From the NCBI GenBank assembly GCA_009843585.1, contig VYDC01000032.1:1-18184 (forward strand): a DNA stretch of 18,184 nucleotides, read 5' to 3'. The stretch is from Chloroflexota bacterium (lineage in GTDB: Bacteria; Chloroflexota; Dehalococcoidia; UBA2979). Every line of letters begins with the position of its first letter. Positions within the stretch are counted from its first letter, which is position 1. Of the stretch, positions 1 through 6,921 are shown piece by piece. Made by a program: the position numbers and the translations under genes. The notes below the pieces were generated by a model. The model searched no databases. It was given only the letters and a program-made list of their open reading frames with translations, and was not told where the DNA came from.

Positions 1-611
1 GGTGGCGAGTGTCGACGATTGGCGAAGCTGCGTCAGTAGTCGGCGGGAGCACACCGAGCACGAAGGTGCGTGAATTCTGGGATGGGCCCCACGCGTTCGC
101 GACACCGAAGGACCTCTCGCTGACCTCCGCGCCCGTGCTGCTCGACACTGCCCGCAGGGTCACTGAGGCGGGACTGGCGAAGATAGGCTCAGGCCTCTTG
201 CCCAAGGGCATGACGGTACTAATGTCGTCACGCGCCCCTATCGGCTACCTCGCCGTCGCTCAACTTCCGGTGGCCGTGAATCAGGGAATCGCAGCGATCG
301 TCTGTGACCGATATCTGAAGCCATCGTTCGTCCTCAACTGGGCTCGACAGAGCATGGGTGAGATCGAGAGCCGCGCCGGGGGCACAACATTCGCCGAAAT
401 CAGCAAATCGAAGTTTCGCGAGGTGCCGTGCCTCATCCCTACGCGCGAAGTGCACGACGCCTTTGATGACGCGGCGGGGCCGTGCTATCGCCTGATAGCG
501 GCGAATACCGCTGAGGCCCGCACCCTCGCTGAGTTTCGCGATGCGCTGCTCCCGAAGCTCGTTTCTGGGGAGATGCTCCCCTTAGGCGCCGACAGCAACG
601 GTGGACCGTGA
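1..611 (+). CDS. hsdS: Type I restriction-modification specificity subunit HsdS, 3' part (truncated by window edge)
   Basis: HsdS is the DNA-recognition subunit of a type I restriction-modification complex (with HsdM and HsdR). The reading frame is open to the first base, so the gene starts upstream. The visible part begins W-R-V-S-T-I-G-E, then GGSTPST, the usual opening of a target recognition domain (W-x-x-x-x-L/I-G plus G-G-T/S-P-S). It continues through one whole domain, with a P-I-G-Y turn and a GGTTFAEISKSKFREVP segment matching the family's 'G.T...I....l..i.vp' stretch. It ends in the conserved C-terminal spacer helix LAEFRDALLPKLVSGEM. The first codon of the HEPN-type gene overlaps its stop. 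A GTG at 9 would give a 200-aa protein, but it lies inside the conserved motif and is unlikely to be the start. hsdM is expected upstream. Family assignment is firm; the sequence specificity cannot be read. Confidence 0.9.
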   Translation, partial: WRVSTIGEAASVVGGSTPSTKVREFWDGPHAFATPKDLSLTSAPVLLDTARRVTEAGLAKIGSGLLPKGMTVLMSSRAPIGYLAVAQLPVAVNQGIAAIVCDRYLKPSFVLNWARQSMGEIESRAGGTTFAEISKSKFREVPCLIPTREVHDAFDDAAGPCYRLIAANTAEARTLAEFRDALLPKLVSGEMLPLGADSNGGP

Positions 612-1264
612 TGGACAATCTCCAACCGTGGGTGAGGGGACCCTTCGAGTTGCTGTGCGAGGCACAGAGAAACCTTGAGCGTGGCAGTGAAGTGGGCCGA
701 CGGTGCGCTCTCATCTTCTTCGACGATGCGATCGAGGTCTGCATCTCTACCTACCTCGGGTTGCATCCTATCCAACGGAAGGGCAAGACGTACAAGAAGG
801 AGAAGGTCACGAAGTGGCTAGCCAACTTCCATAGTCGGCTTGACTTTCTGGACGCCGAGCTCACCGAGAGAAAGCGCATTTGGGAAGTCGACCGGGGCAC
901 GATCGTCTGGTCGCACGACTATCGGAACGACCAGTACCACGCAGGACGCAAGGGGATCCCGGACCAGCACGTGCTTGGCGAGGCGAGAAGAGCGGCGCTG
1001 TGGGTATTCGCTTTCTTGCTTGACGTTCCGGATGCAGAGGACGTGTTGGCTAGCGCGGTCGCTGCGCTCGCGGGCCCTCCTCCTCCTGAGCCCAACCCCA
1101 CCTACGACCGAGCAATCGATGCTGAGTACGGAGTGATCGAGATCGAAGGGCAGAAGTACTACACCAGCGAGATCCTCTTCAGCGTTGACTACCCTGCGTA
1201 TGCCGATCTCGGGGCGCGTTTGGACGCGCCCCAGCGAGGCAATGACGAGGCTGAGGATGAGTGA
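611..1264 (+). CDS. HEPN-motif protein embedded between hsdS and hsdR (predicted ribonuclease)
   Basis: A 217-aa protein with no family I can name from memory. Seen directly: a mostly helical N-terminal 140 residues, with a segment around residues 30-45 (CALIFFDDAIEVC) like the first helices of HEPN domains, and R105-N106-D107-Q108-Y109-H110. That last motif is exactly the R-polar-x3-H active site of HEPN ribonucleases such as RnlA, LsoA, PrrC and the HEPN-MNT toxins. A proline-rich linker (PPPPEPNP, about 157-164) leads to an acidic C-terminal tail. The ATG at 611 shares one base with the hsdS stop, and the hsdR start lies 8 bp before this stop, so expression is coupled to the restriction operon. 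GTG 608 is an alternative start. By analogy with PrrC, which is housed in an hsd locus, it may be an RNase released when restriction is blocked. That role is inference; no ATPase or antitoxin partner is fused to it. Confidence 0.75.
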   Translation: MDNLQPWVRGPFELLCEAQRNLERGSEVGRRCALIFFDDAIEVCISTYLGLHPIQRKGKTYKKEKVTKWLANFHSRLDFLDAELTERKRIWEVDRGTIVWSHDYRNDQYHAGRKGIPDQHVLGEARRAALWVFAFLLDVPDAEDVLASAVAALAGPPPPEPNPTYDRAIDAEYGVIEIEGQKYYTSEILFSVDYPAYADLGARLDAPQRGNDEAEDE

Positions 1265-4200
1265 CGTAGCGTTTACTGAAGCCGTCGTCGAGGAGGCTGC
1301 GCTTACCTGGTTCGGCGCGCTCGGCTACAACGTTCGACACGGCCCGGACATTGGCCCTGGGGCGGCTGGCGAGGAGCGCGCGGACTACGGCAGCGTGATC
1401 CTTGAACCGAGGCTACGGGACGCCCTCGCGCGTTTGAATCCGCTTCTGCCTGCCGATGCGCTGACTGGAGCATTCCGCCGTCTCGCTGACGTTGAAGGCC
1501 AGTCCATCGTCAGGCGCAACCACCAAGTGCACCTCATGCTCGTCAACGGAGTCCCGGTGGAGTTCGAGCGGACGGACGGCAGCATTGGCTATGCGCGCGC
1601 GCGCGTCCTCGACTTCACCGAGTCGGCGAATAACGACTGGCTGGTCGTTAACCAGTTCACCGTCGTCGAGGACAGGCACGAGCGACGCTCGGATGTCGTG
1701 GTGTTCGTGAACGGCCTCCCGCTCGCGGTCCTCGAACTCAAGAACCCCGCGGACGAACGCGCGACCATCGACGCCGCGTTCAGGCAGCTACAGACCTACC
1801 AGGCGGAGATTCCGTCGCTCTTCAGCTACAACGAAGCCCTCGTGATCTCGGATGGAACGCAGGCGCGCGTTGGCCCTGTCGCGGCCGATCATGAGTGGTT
1901 CATGCCATGGCGCACCATATCCGGGGATGCCGTCGCGGACGACCGGCTCGCTCAATTGCAGGTCGTGATCGAAGGGGTCTTTGAGCAGCAGCGGTTTCTT
2001 GACTTGGTTCGCTACTTCATCGTCTTCGAGGACATGGGCGCCGGGATGCTGGTGAAGAAGATGGCTGGCTACCACCAGTTCCACGCCGCGCGCGTAGCAC
2101 TGGACCAGACTCTGCGGGCGTCCATGCCCGGCCCGGTGCTCGCCCAGGCGGGTCGCGGAATCGCAGAGGGAGTGCGGCGGGGAGAGGCCGTGAGGTCGCG
2201 GGAGGGTGGCGAGCCTGGCGACCGTCGAGTGGGCGTTATCTGGCACACGCAGGGCTCGGGCAAGAGCCTGACGATGGCCTTCTACGCAGGTCGCGTCATT
2301 CTCGAGCCGACGATGGAGGATCCGACGATCGTTGTGATTACTGACCGCAACGACCTCGATGGGCAACTCTTCGGCACGTTTGCCCGCTGCCACGATCTAC
2401 TTGGCCAGACACCTGTGCAAGCGGACAGCCGCATAGACCTCCGCGAGAAGCTGCGTGAGCCCACCGGTGGCGTCGTTTTCACAACGATTCAGAAGTTCAT
2501 GCCTGACGAGCGCGGCGACCGTCACCCGGTCCTGTCCGAGCGCCACAACATCGTGGTGATCGCCGACGAGGCGCATAGAAGCCAGTATGAGTTCCAGACG
2601 AGGGTCTCGGGCGAGGGCGAGCTCCTTCACGGCTTCGCGCAGCACATGCGAGACGCCCTGCCCAACGCTTCGTACATCGGGTTCACCGGGACGCCGATCG
2701 AGCTCGGGGACCGGAGTACGGCCGCCGTGTTTGGTGACACGATCAGCATCTACGACATTGAGCGGGCCGTGGCCGACGGTGCGACGGTGCCGATCTACTA
2801 CGAGAGTCGGCTAGCGAGACTTGGCCTCGACGCCGAGAAGCTGCCGACGCTCGACTCTGAGTTCGAGGAAGCAACCGAAGGCGAGGAGATTGAACAGAAG
2901 GAGAAGCTCAAGACGAAGTGGGCACAACTCGAGGCTATCGTGGGTGCAGAGGAACGCGTTGCGCTGATCGCCGAGGACTTCGTCACCCACTTCGAGCGTC
3001 GCCTCCGAGCGATGGATGGCAAGGCCATGGTCGTCGCGATGAGCCGGCGCATCGCGATGGACCTGTACGACGCGATCGTCGCGCTTCGGCCAGACTGGCA
3101 CGACGACGACGATGAGCAGGGCGTGATCAAGGTCGTCATGACGGGGAGAGCATCGGAGGGGCCGCGTGTGGCGATGCACTCGCGCAACAAGGCGCGCAGA
3201 GAGGCTCTCGCCAAGCGCTTCCGGAGTCCGGAGGACGAACTGAAGGTCGTCATCGTGCGCGACATGTGGCTAACCGGCTTCGACGCGCCCTGCCTCCACA
3301 CGATGTATGTCGACAAGCCGATGCAGGGTCATGGCTTGATGCAGGCGATCGCGCGCGTGAACCGCAAGTTTGGCGAGAAGCCGGGCGGGCTGGTTGTCGA
3401 CTATCTCGGATTGGCAGACGGACTCAAGCGGGCCTTGACGACGTACACGGAGGCGGGCGGCACGGGTCGCACCGCGATCCAACAGAAAGAAGCGGTCGAC
3501 GCGTTGAGGCGGGAATACGAGATCTGCGCGGCCCTGTTCCACGGGTTCGACTACTCGAACTGGCGAGAGGGTTCACCCGCGGAGCGCCTCAGTCTCATCC
3601 CAGGGGGCCAAGAGCACATCCTCTCGGTCAGGGACGGGAAGGACCGTCTCCTCCGCACGGTGGCTGCTCTGGTGAAGGCTTACGTCCTCGCCAGCCCCAG
3701 CGACTATGCGCTTTCGATCGCCGAGGATGTGGCGTTCTTCCGGACCGTGCGGAACGCGCTTGCCAAGGCCGCACCTAGGGGTGGTTCGACAGGCGAGGAG
3801 CTGAACGCAGCGATACGTCAGATCGTGGCCGGGGCCATCGCGCCCGAGGGCGTGATCGACATCTTCAAAGCGGCAGGGCTGTCGAGTCCGGACATTTCGG
3901 TTCGCTCGGACGAGTTTCTGGCCGAGGTGCGCGGCATGCCGCAGCGCAATCTCGCTGTCGAGCTGCTGCAGAAACTCCTCAAGGGCGAGATCCGGGCGCG
4001 CGAGACGAGGAATGTTGTCCAGGCGCGGTCCTTCGCGGAGATGCTCCAACAGGCGATCGCCCGCTACGAGAATCGGGCGATCGAGACAGCACAGGTCATT
4101 GAGGAACTTATCGCGCTGGCGAAAGAAATGCGTGTTGCTGCCGCGCGCGGGGACGCTCTTGGCTTGTCAGAGGACGAAGTCGCGTTCTACGACGCCCTCG

Positions 4201-4451
4201 CGACGAACGACTCCGCAGTCGAGGTCCTCGGCGACGAGCTGCTCCGCACCATCGCGCGAGAACTGGTGGAACGCGTGAAGGCCAGCACGACGATCGACTG
4301 GACTCTGCGTCACAGTGTCCGGGCGCGCCTTCGCGTAATCGTGAAGCGAATCCTCCGGAAGTACGGCTACCCTCCCGACCTGCAGGAGCAGGCCACCGAC
4401 ACCGTCCTTGAGCAGGCTGCGCTGCTCTCGGCCGGGTGGGTGAGCGCGTAG
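1257..4451 (+). CDS. hsdR: Type I restriction enzyme HsdR, motor and nuclease subunit
   Basis: The 1064-aa ATP-dependent translocase and endonuclease subunit, full length for the family. The PD-(D/E)xK nuclease comes first: SD146VVVF, then LE160LK162. The SF2 helicase core follows: Walker A THTQ-like HTQGSGKS at 330-337, TDRNDLDGQLF, DEAH at 437-440 (VVIADEAHRSQY), motif III GFTGTP near 475-480, and the C-terminal motifs DMWLTGFDAPCLHTMYVDKP and QAIARVNR. The C-terminal helical region should contact HsdM. I chose ATG 1257 (MSDVAFTEA) because it aligns with family N-termini, has ACGAGG about 6 nt upstream, and overlaps the preceding gene by 8 bp. The longer frame from 1185 would sit inside the HEPN gene. 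No inactivating change is visible, so the subunit looks functional if hsdM is present upstream. Confidence 0.96.
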   Translation: MSDVAFTEAVVEEAALTWFGALGYNVRHGPDIGPGAAGEERADYGSVILEPRLRDALARLNPLLPADALTGAFRRLADVEGQSIVRRNHQVHLMLVNGVPVEFERTDGSIGYARARVLDFTESANNDWLVVNQFTVVEDRHERRSDVVVFVNGLPLAVLELKNPADERATIDAAFRQLQTYQAEIPSLFSYNEALVISDGTQARVGPVAADHEWFMPWRTISGDAVADDRLAQLQVVIEGVFEQQRFLDLVRYFIVFEDMGAGMLVKKMAGYHQFHAARVALDQTLRASMPGPVLAQAGRGIAEGVRRGEAVRSREGGEPGDRRVGVIWHTQGSGKSLTMAFYAGRVILEPTMEDPTIVVITDRNDLDGQLFGTFARCHDLLGQTPVQADSRIDLREKLREPTGGVVFTTIQKFMPDERGDRHPVLSERHNIVVIADEAHRSQYEFQTRVSGEGELLHGFAQHMRDALPNASYIGFTGTPIELGDRSTAAVFGDTISIYDIERAVADGATVPIYYESRLARLGLDAEKLPTLDSEFEEATEGEEIEQKEKLKTKWAQLEAIVGAEERVALIAEDFVTHFERRLRAMDGKAMVVAMSRRIAMDLYDAIVALRPDWHDDDDEQGVIKVVMTGRASEGPRVAMHSRNKARREALAKRFRSPEDELKVVIVRDMWLTGFDAPCLHTMYVDKPMQGHGLMQAIARVNRKFGEKPGGLVVDYLGLADGLKRALTTYTEAGGTGRTAIQQKEAVDALRREYEICAALFHGFDYSNWREGSPAERLSLIPGGQEHILSVRDGKDRLLRTVAALVKAYVLASPSDYALSIAEDVAFFRTVRNALAKAAPRGGSTGEELNAAIRQIVAGAIAPEGVIDIFKAAGLSSPDISVRSDEFLAEVRGMPQRNLAVELLQKLLKGEIRARETRNVVQARSFAEMLQQAIARYENRAIETAQVIEELIALAKEMRVAAARGDALGLSEDEVAFYDALATNDSAVEVLGDELLRTIARELVERVKASTTIDWTLRHSVRARLRVIVKRILRKYGYPPDLQEQATDTVLEQAALLSAGWVSA

Positions 4452-4484
4452 GCCCCGGAGACAGAGCAACGACTTCGGACTAAT

Positions 4485-4491
4485 GAGGAGG
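4485..4491 (+). promoter_or_regulatory. Strong ribosome binding site of the truncated DUF262 gene
   Basis: GAGGAGG lies 7 nt before the ATG at 4499. It is one of the best Shine-Dalgarno sites in the window. It supports this ATG as an authentic gene start even though the gene body is missing. Confidence 0.7.
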
Positions 4492-4498
4492 CATCTGG

Positions 4499-4678
4499 AT
4501 GAAAGCGATTGAGGCGAACCTTCTCAACTTTCCGAAGCGATCGCCTCAATTCGTGATTCCGGTCGACCAGCGCACCTACAGCTGGAGATGCCTGACGCTC
4601 TCGTCCGGCCCCACGCCGACCGCGCGGGAATCGATGCCGGCTCCCCGTTCCCGGCGGTCACACGCGGGTCGTCGGTGA
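4499..4678 (+). pseudogene. Truncated DUF262 / GmrSD-type gene, N-terminal remnant
   Basis: The frame encodes 59 residues. The first 29 or so match the start of DUF262 proteins (ParB-like nuclease-fold subunit of GmrSD-type modification-dependent restriction systems): M-K-A-I-E-A-N-L-L opening, then QFVIPVDQRTYSW, the family's F-V-I-P-x-Y/D-Q-R-x-Y-S-W block that carries catalytic-type residues. Full members run to several hundred residues. After W29 (about base 4585) the similarity stops; the rest of the frame is Ser/Pro/Arg-rich and ends at a TGA. The start, its ribosome binding site and the 47-nt spacing from hsdR are intact, so this looks like a 3' deletion or a recombination junction near 4586-4595. 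DUF262 genes often sit beside type I restriction loci, which fits. A functional mini-protein is possible but unlikely. Confidence 0.75.
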
Positions 4679-5014
4679 GGCACCGCGGGTACACGGTCTC
4701 GGGTTGACCCTCCACCGGGCCCGCGCATCCCACGACCACCCCATCGCCCCGCCGAGGCGGCCCGCGAGGCGGTCAGACGCGGGACTGGACGCCCCGCGAC
4801 CCGCGGCGTGGCGAAGGGGGAGTGCTGCGGGTGGGCGCAACGGCGCGCATACGAGTCGTGCGGGGGCTGTGCTCCCGCCCGACCCCGGGCGCGAGCACCT
4901 CCCAGCGCGACCCCGGCCGACCCTGTGGTTGGATCGACACGACCCGCCGCCCGACACTGAGAGCGTTCGTTGCCGCTAGCCGCGACCACGTAAACGGCAG
5001 GGAGAGCGTTCCAG
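4679..5014. other. GC-rich non-coding stretch after the DUF262 break
   Basis: I see no convincing gene in this stretch. Open frames on both strands are Arg/Pro/Ala-rich and lack recognisable motifs or good starts. Base composition is clearly more G+C-rich than in the hsd genes to its left, consistent with a sequence junction just after the truncated DUF262 start. The AGGGAGA at 4999-5005 is the likely ribosome binding site of the next gene. Confidence 0.5.
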
Positions 5015-5374
5015 ATGGCCGCCGAGAAGCTCAGACAGTACCTGCGTGACCTCGACGCCTCCGAGCTGATCCCGTTGGACTGGCCGCGCGGCCGCCCGCC
5101 TGCGGGCCTCGCGGTTCGCGGGGTCTACGCCCTCTATGAGGGCCGCGAGCTGGTGTACATAGGCATGTCGGGCAGGGGCGAACAGCTCATCGTGGGGCGC
5201 ATGCGACAGCACAAGGAGCGTTCTCGAAGGAGCTCGATCCTCGCCCATCGCGTCGGCGACCCGGATCGCATCAGGAGCTGGGGGGTTCGCGCCCTGGAGG
5301 TCGCCGACGATCACGAGCGGCGACGCCTGGAGCACTATGCGATTGCACTGCGCTGGCCGCGATACAACAGGTGA
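5015..5374 (+). CDS. Stand-alone GIY-YIG family nuclease-like protein
   Basis: A 119-aa protein consisting of little more than a GIY-YIG domain. Visible signatures are G36-V-Y38 at the first strand and V-Y48-I-G50 on the second, separated by the usual 10 residues or so. Basic positions follow in GRMRQHK (about 61-67), matching the catalytic Arg/His region, and an E106 in RRLEHYAI matches the metal-binding Glu near the end of the fold. It starts at ATG 5015, with AGGGAGA 9 nt upstream. The fold is found in homing endonucleases, UvrC, Eco29kI-type restriction enzymes and small uncharacterised bacterial proteins. No DNA-binding domain is attached, so the target cannot be guessed. A place in a defence island suggests nicking or restriction activity, but a housekeeping or degenerate role is equally open. 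Confidence 0.75.
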   Translation: MAAEKLRQYLRDLDASELIPLDWPRGRPPAGLAVRGVYALYEGRELVYIGMSGRGEQLIVGRMRQHKERSRRSSILAHRVGDPDRIRSWGVRALEVADDHERRRLEHYAIALRWPRYNR

Positions 5375-5775
5375 GCGGATCCCGCTCCCCGCACGTGAGG
5401 GCGACGCACCTCTCGGAGTCAGGCCTCCCGACGTGCGATCCGATCCCTTACCAAACCTGACTCGGGCGGTCGCCATGACGCCACGCCCCCCGGTCGTACC
5501 GCCCCGTACACCAGTGTTGATCCCCGAATTGATTCCCAATTGCTGTCTTCCTTAGCACTTCTACTTCGCGCCGCCGCCGCGCTCGCGCGGGCTGGCGCCG
5601 CGGCCGGGAGTCGCACATCTCGCCGGTGGCGCCCGAAGACAAGTGGTGCCGCCCGTGATCCGGCGCTGAGGCGGTATCGCGAAATGTACTGTGATGGCTA
5701 CGAGACGGCGCTACCGATGGTGGAGACGGAGGAGTGCGCAACTCCCGCATCCCTATAGGCTGTCCTAAAGACTGC
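5375..5775. other. Intergenic stretch between GIY-YIG gene and minus-strand ORF
   Basis: About 400 bases with no gene I can support. The most AT-rich patch, around 5511-5560, includes a short inverted repeat (AATTG-ATTCC-CAATT, 5535-5549 region). Small open frames on both strands have irregular codon composition and no motif. Confidence 0.4.
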
Positions 5776-6138
5776 TTACATACCCAGGTCAACGAGCGGC
5801 AGCGCGGGCTGCTTTGCGGCGATGCGGGCGAGGAACAGCGCGGCGATCGTGAGCCGCGAGACGCCGCGCAGCAGCGTTCCTAGCTCGGGCTTCAATCTCG
5901 GGAACCGCGGAACGTAGCGTGGTGGCTGATCCTCCCTGAGCATCCTGCTGGAGGCGTGCATACGACCGACCCATATCCGTTCCCACCAAGATAGGGATCC
6001 TCCCGAGGACCGTTCTACTGTGAGTACGCCAGCCTGCCGGCAGAACGCCGCAGACGCCTCCAGAGCGAGCGCGAACGCAAGCACCGCTACGGTGGCGCTG
6101 TGCCACCAGTCGGCGGCTATCGCGTCGAGCACTATCAC
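5776..6138 (-). CDS. Small predicted membrane protein, function unknown
   Basis: A 120-aa minus-strand frame starting at GTG 6138. A consensus GGAGG (6145-6149 on the plus strand) lies 6 nt upstream, and the start shares one base with the TAG of the frame before it (TAGTG), so it looks translationally coupled. A hydrophobic helix spans about residues 12-32 (HSATVAVLAFALALEASAAF), and a shorter non-polar stretch sits near 95-107 (LTIAALFLARIAA). The middle part is basic and Pro/Arg-rich. No family recognised. The excellent ribosome binding site is the main support. Against it, the frames just upstream appear broken, so this could be the last intact piece of a decaying operon. Confidence 0.5.
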   Translation of the reverse strand: MIVLDAIAADWWHSATVAVLAFALALEASAAFCRQAGVLTVERSSGGSLSWWERIWVGRMHASSRMLREDQPPRYVPRFPRLKPELGTLLRGVSRLTIAALFLARIAAKQPALPLVDLGM

Positions 6139-6522
6139 TAAAGGCCTCCGGGTCCGCTCAGGGCATAGATGTCGACCGTCACCTCGCCTCGCCGCGGGTA
6201 CGTGACGAACTGATAGGCAACACGGATCGTCTCATCGATGTAGGCACGCAGTGATATGGGCGGCCTGTCAATCCACTCGGTCGTGATGTACACGGTCGGG
6301 TACCTTACGACAGCGGCGGGATCCCTCGCGGCCGGTCAGGCAATTGGATGGCTGACAGGGCGGTTCGGCCCAAGGCTGTCCAGACTGTAGATGAACTTGG
6401 GCGAGCTGTTCTTCGACGTCACAGAGCCGACCGACGAGCCGCGACCATCGTGTGCGTGCCGCCGGAGCCGAGGATGGGCTGACTAGGGTGGCGCCGACGC
6501 GTTCATCTGGCCTGCGACTCAT
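6138..6522 (-). pseudogene. Broken coding-like sequence on the minus strand (possible pseudogene)
   Basis: The minus strand reads like protein but changes frame. One frame opens with ATG 6522 (MSRRPDERVGATLVS), with an ATGA overlap to the stop of the preceding piece. A second frame then reads PILGSGGTHTMVAARRS. A third reads SVTSKNSSPKFIYSLDSLG and on to a TGA at 6336-6338. Beyond that TGA, still in the third frame, comes the clearly coding-like YPTVYITTEWIDRPP and AYIDETIRVAYQFVTYP before the TAG that overlaps the next gene. Third codon positions are strongly G/C in these pieces. I read this as one gene with two frame changes and an internal stop, but a chance arrangement or sequencing errors are possible. 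Family unknown. Confidence 0.35.
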
Positions 6523-6921
6523 TGGCCCAAGGCTGTTGTTGGCGAGACTGCCCTCCCGTAGAGGTTCGTTACAGTTGCCCCGTCGATCGCCGCCAGCCAG
6601 TCGCCCAGAACGGTGACCCGGTCAGTCTAGGTTTCTCGGCAGCTCACGTCGGGGGACGGATCTCGTCACCCCACCTTGCTAGAGCGTGCCGCGCCCGTCG
6701 TCATTCCAGCCATCGTTGCTAGGCTGCTTGCGATCTCGATGAACTTGCCAGCTGCCGTCTCGAGCTGCGGCGATCGGGGTTGGGGCCGCATCGCGCAGGA
6801 TTCCGTTGGACTAGCGACCGGCATCCCTACAGGCGGTGCTCTCCCGGGTAGGGTCTTCCGCAGGATTTCGCGCCTATAGCCCGCGACTCTGCGAGCATGT
6901 GGGCTCCCAGCTAGGGGGTCG
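6516..6921. other. Region with further minus-strand coding-like fragments upstream of trlF
   Basis: On the minus strand, a frame from about 6825 down to 6667 begins MPVASPTESC and continues with FIEIASSLATMAGM; its stop overlaps a GTG by 4 bp. A further piece reads VTVLGDWLAAIDGATVTNLYG before a TGA overlapping ATG 6522. A 4-base repeat (GAC-TGAC, about 6616-6622) may have caused a frameshift between pieces. None forms a convincing complete gene. On the plus strand the segment must hold the trlF promoter: TATAGC at 6875-6880 is a possible -10 element, but no good -35 is visible. Confidence 0.3.

Noticed and set aside
1185..1256. Longer hsdR frame starting at 1185
   Set aside because: The extra 24 codons lie inside the HEPN-motif gene and have no family similarity; ATG 1257 matches HsdR N-termini and has a ribosome binding site.
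4576..4989. 137-aa minus-strand frame after the DUF262 remnant
   Set aside because: Ala/Gly/Arg-rich composition with no motif; it overlaps the DUF262 remnant and reads as chance.
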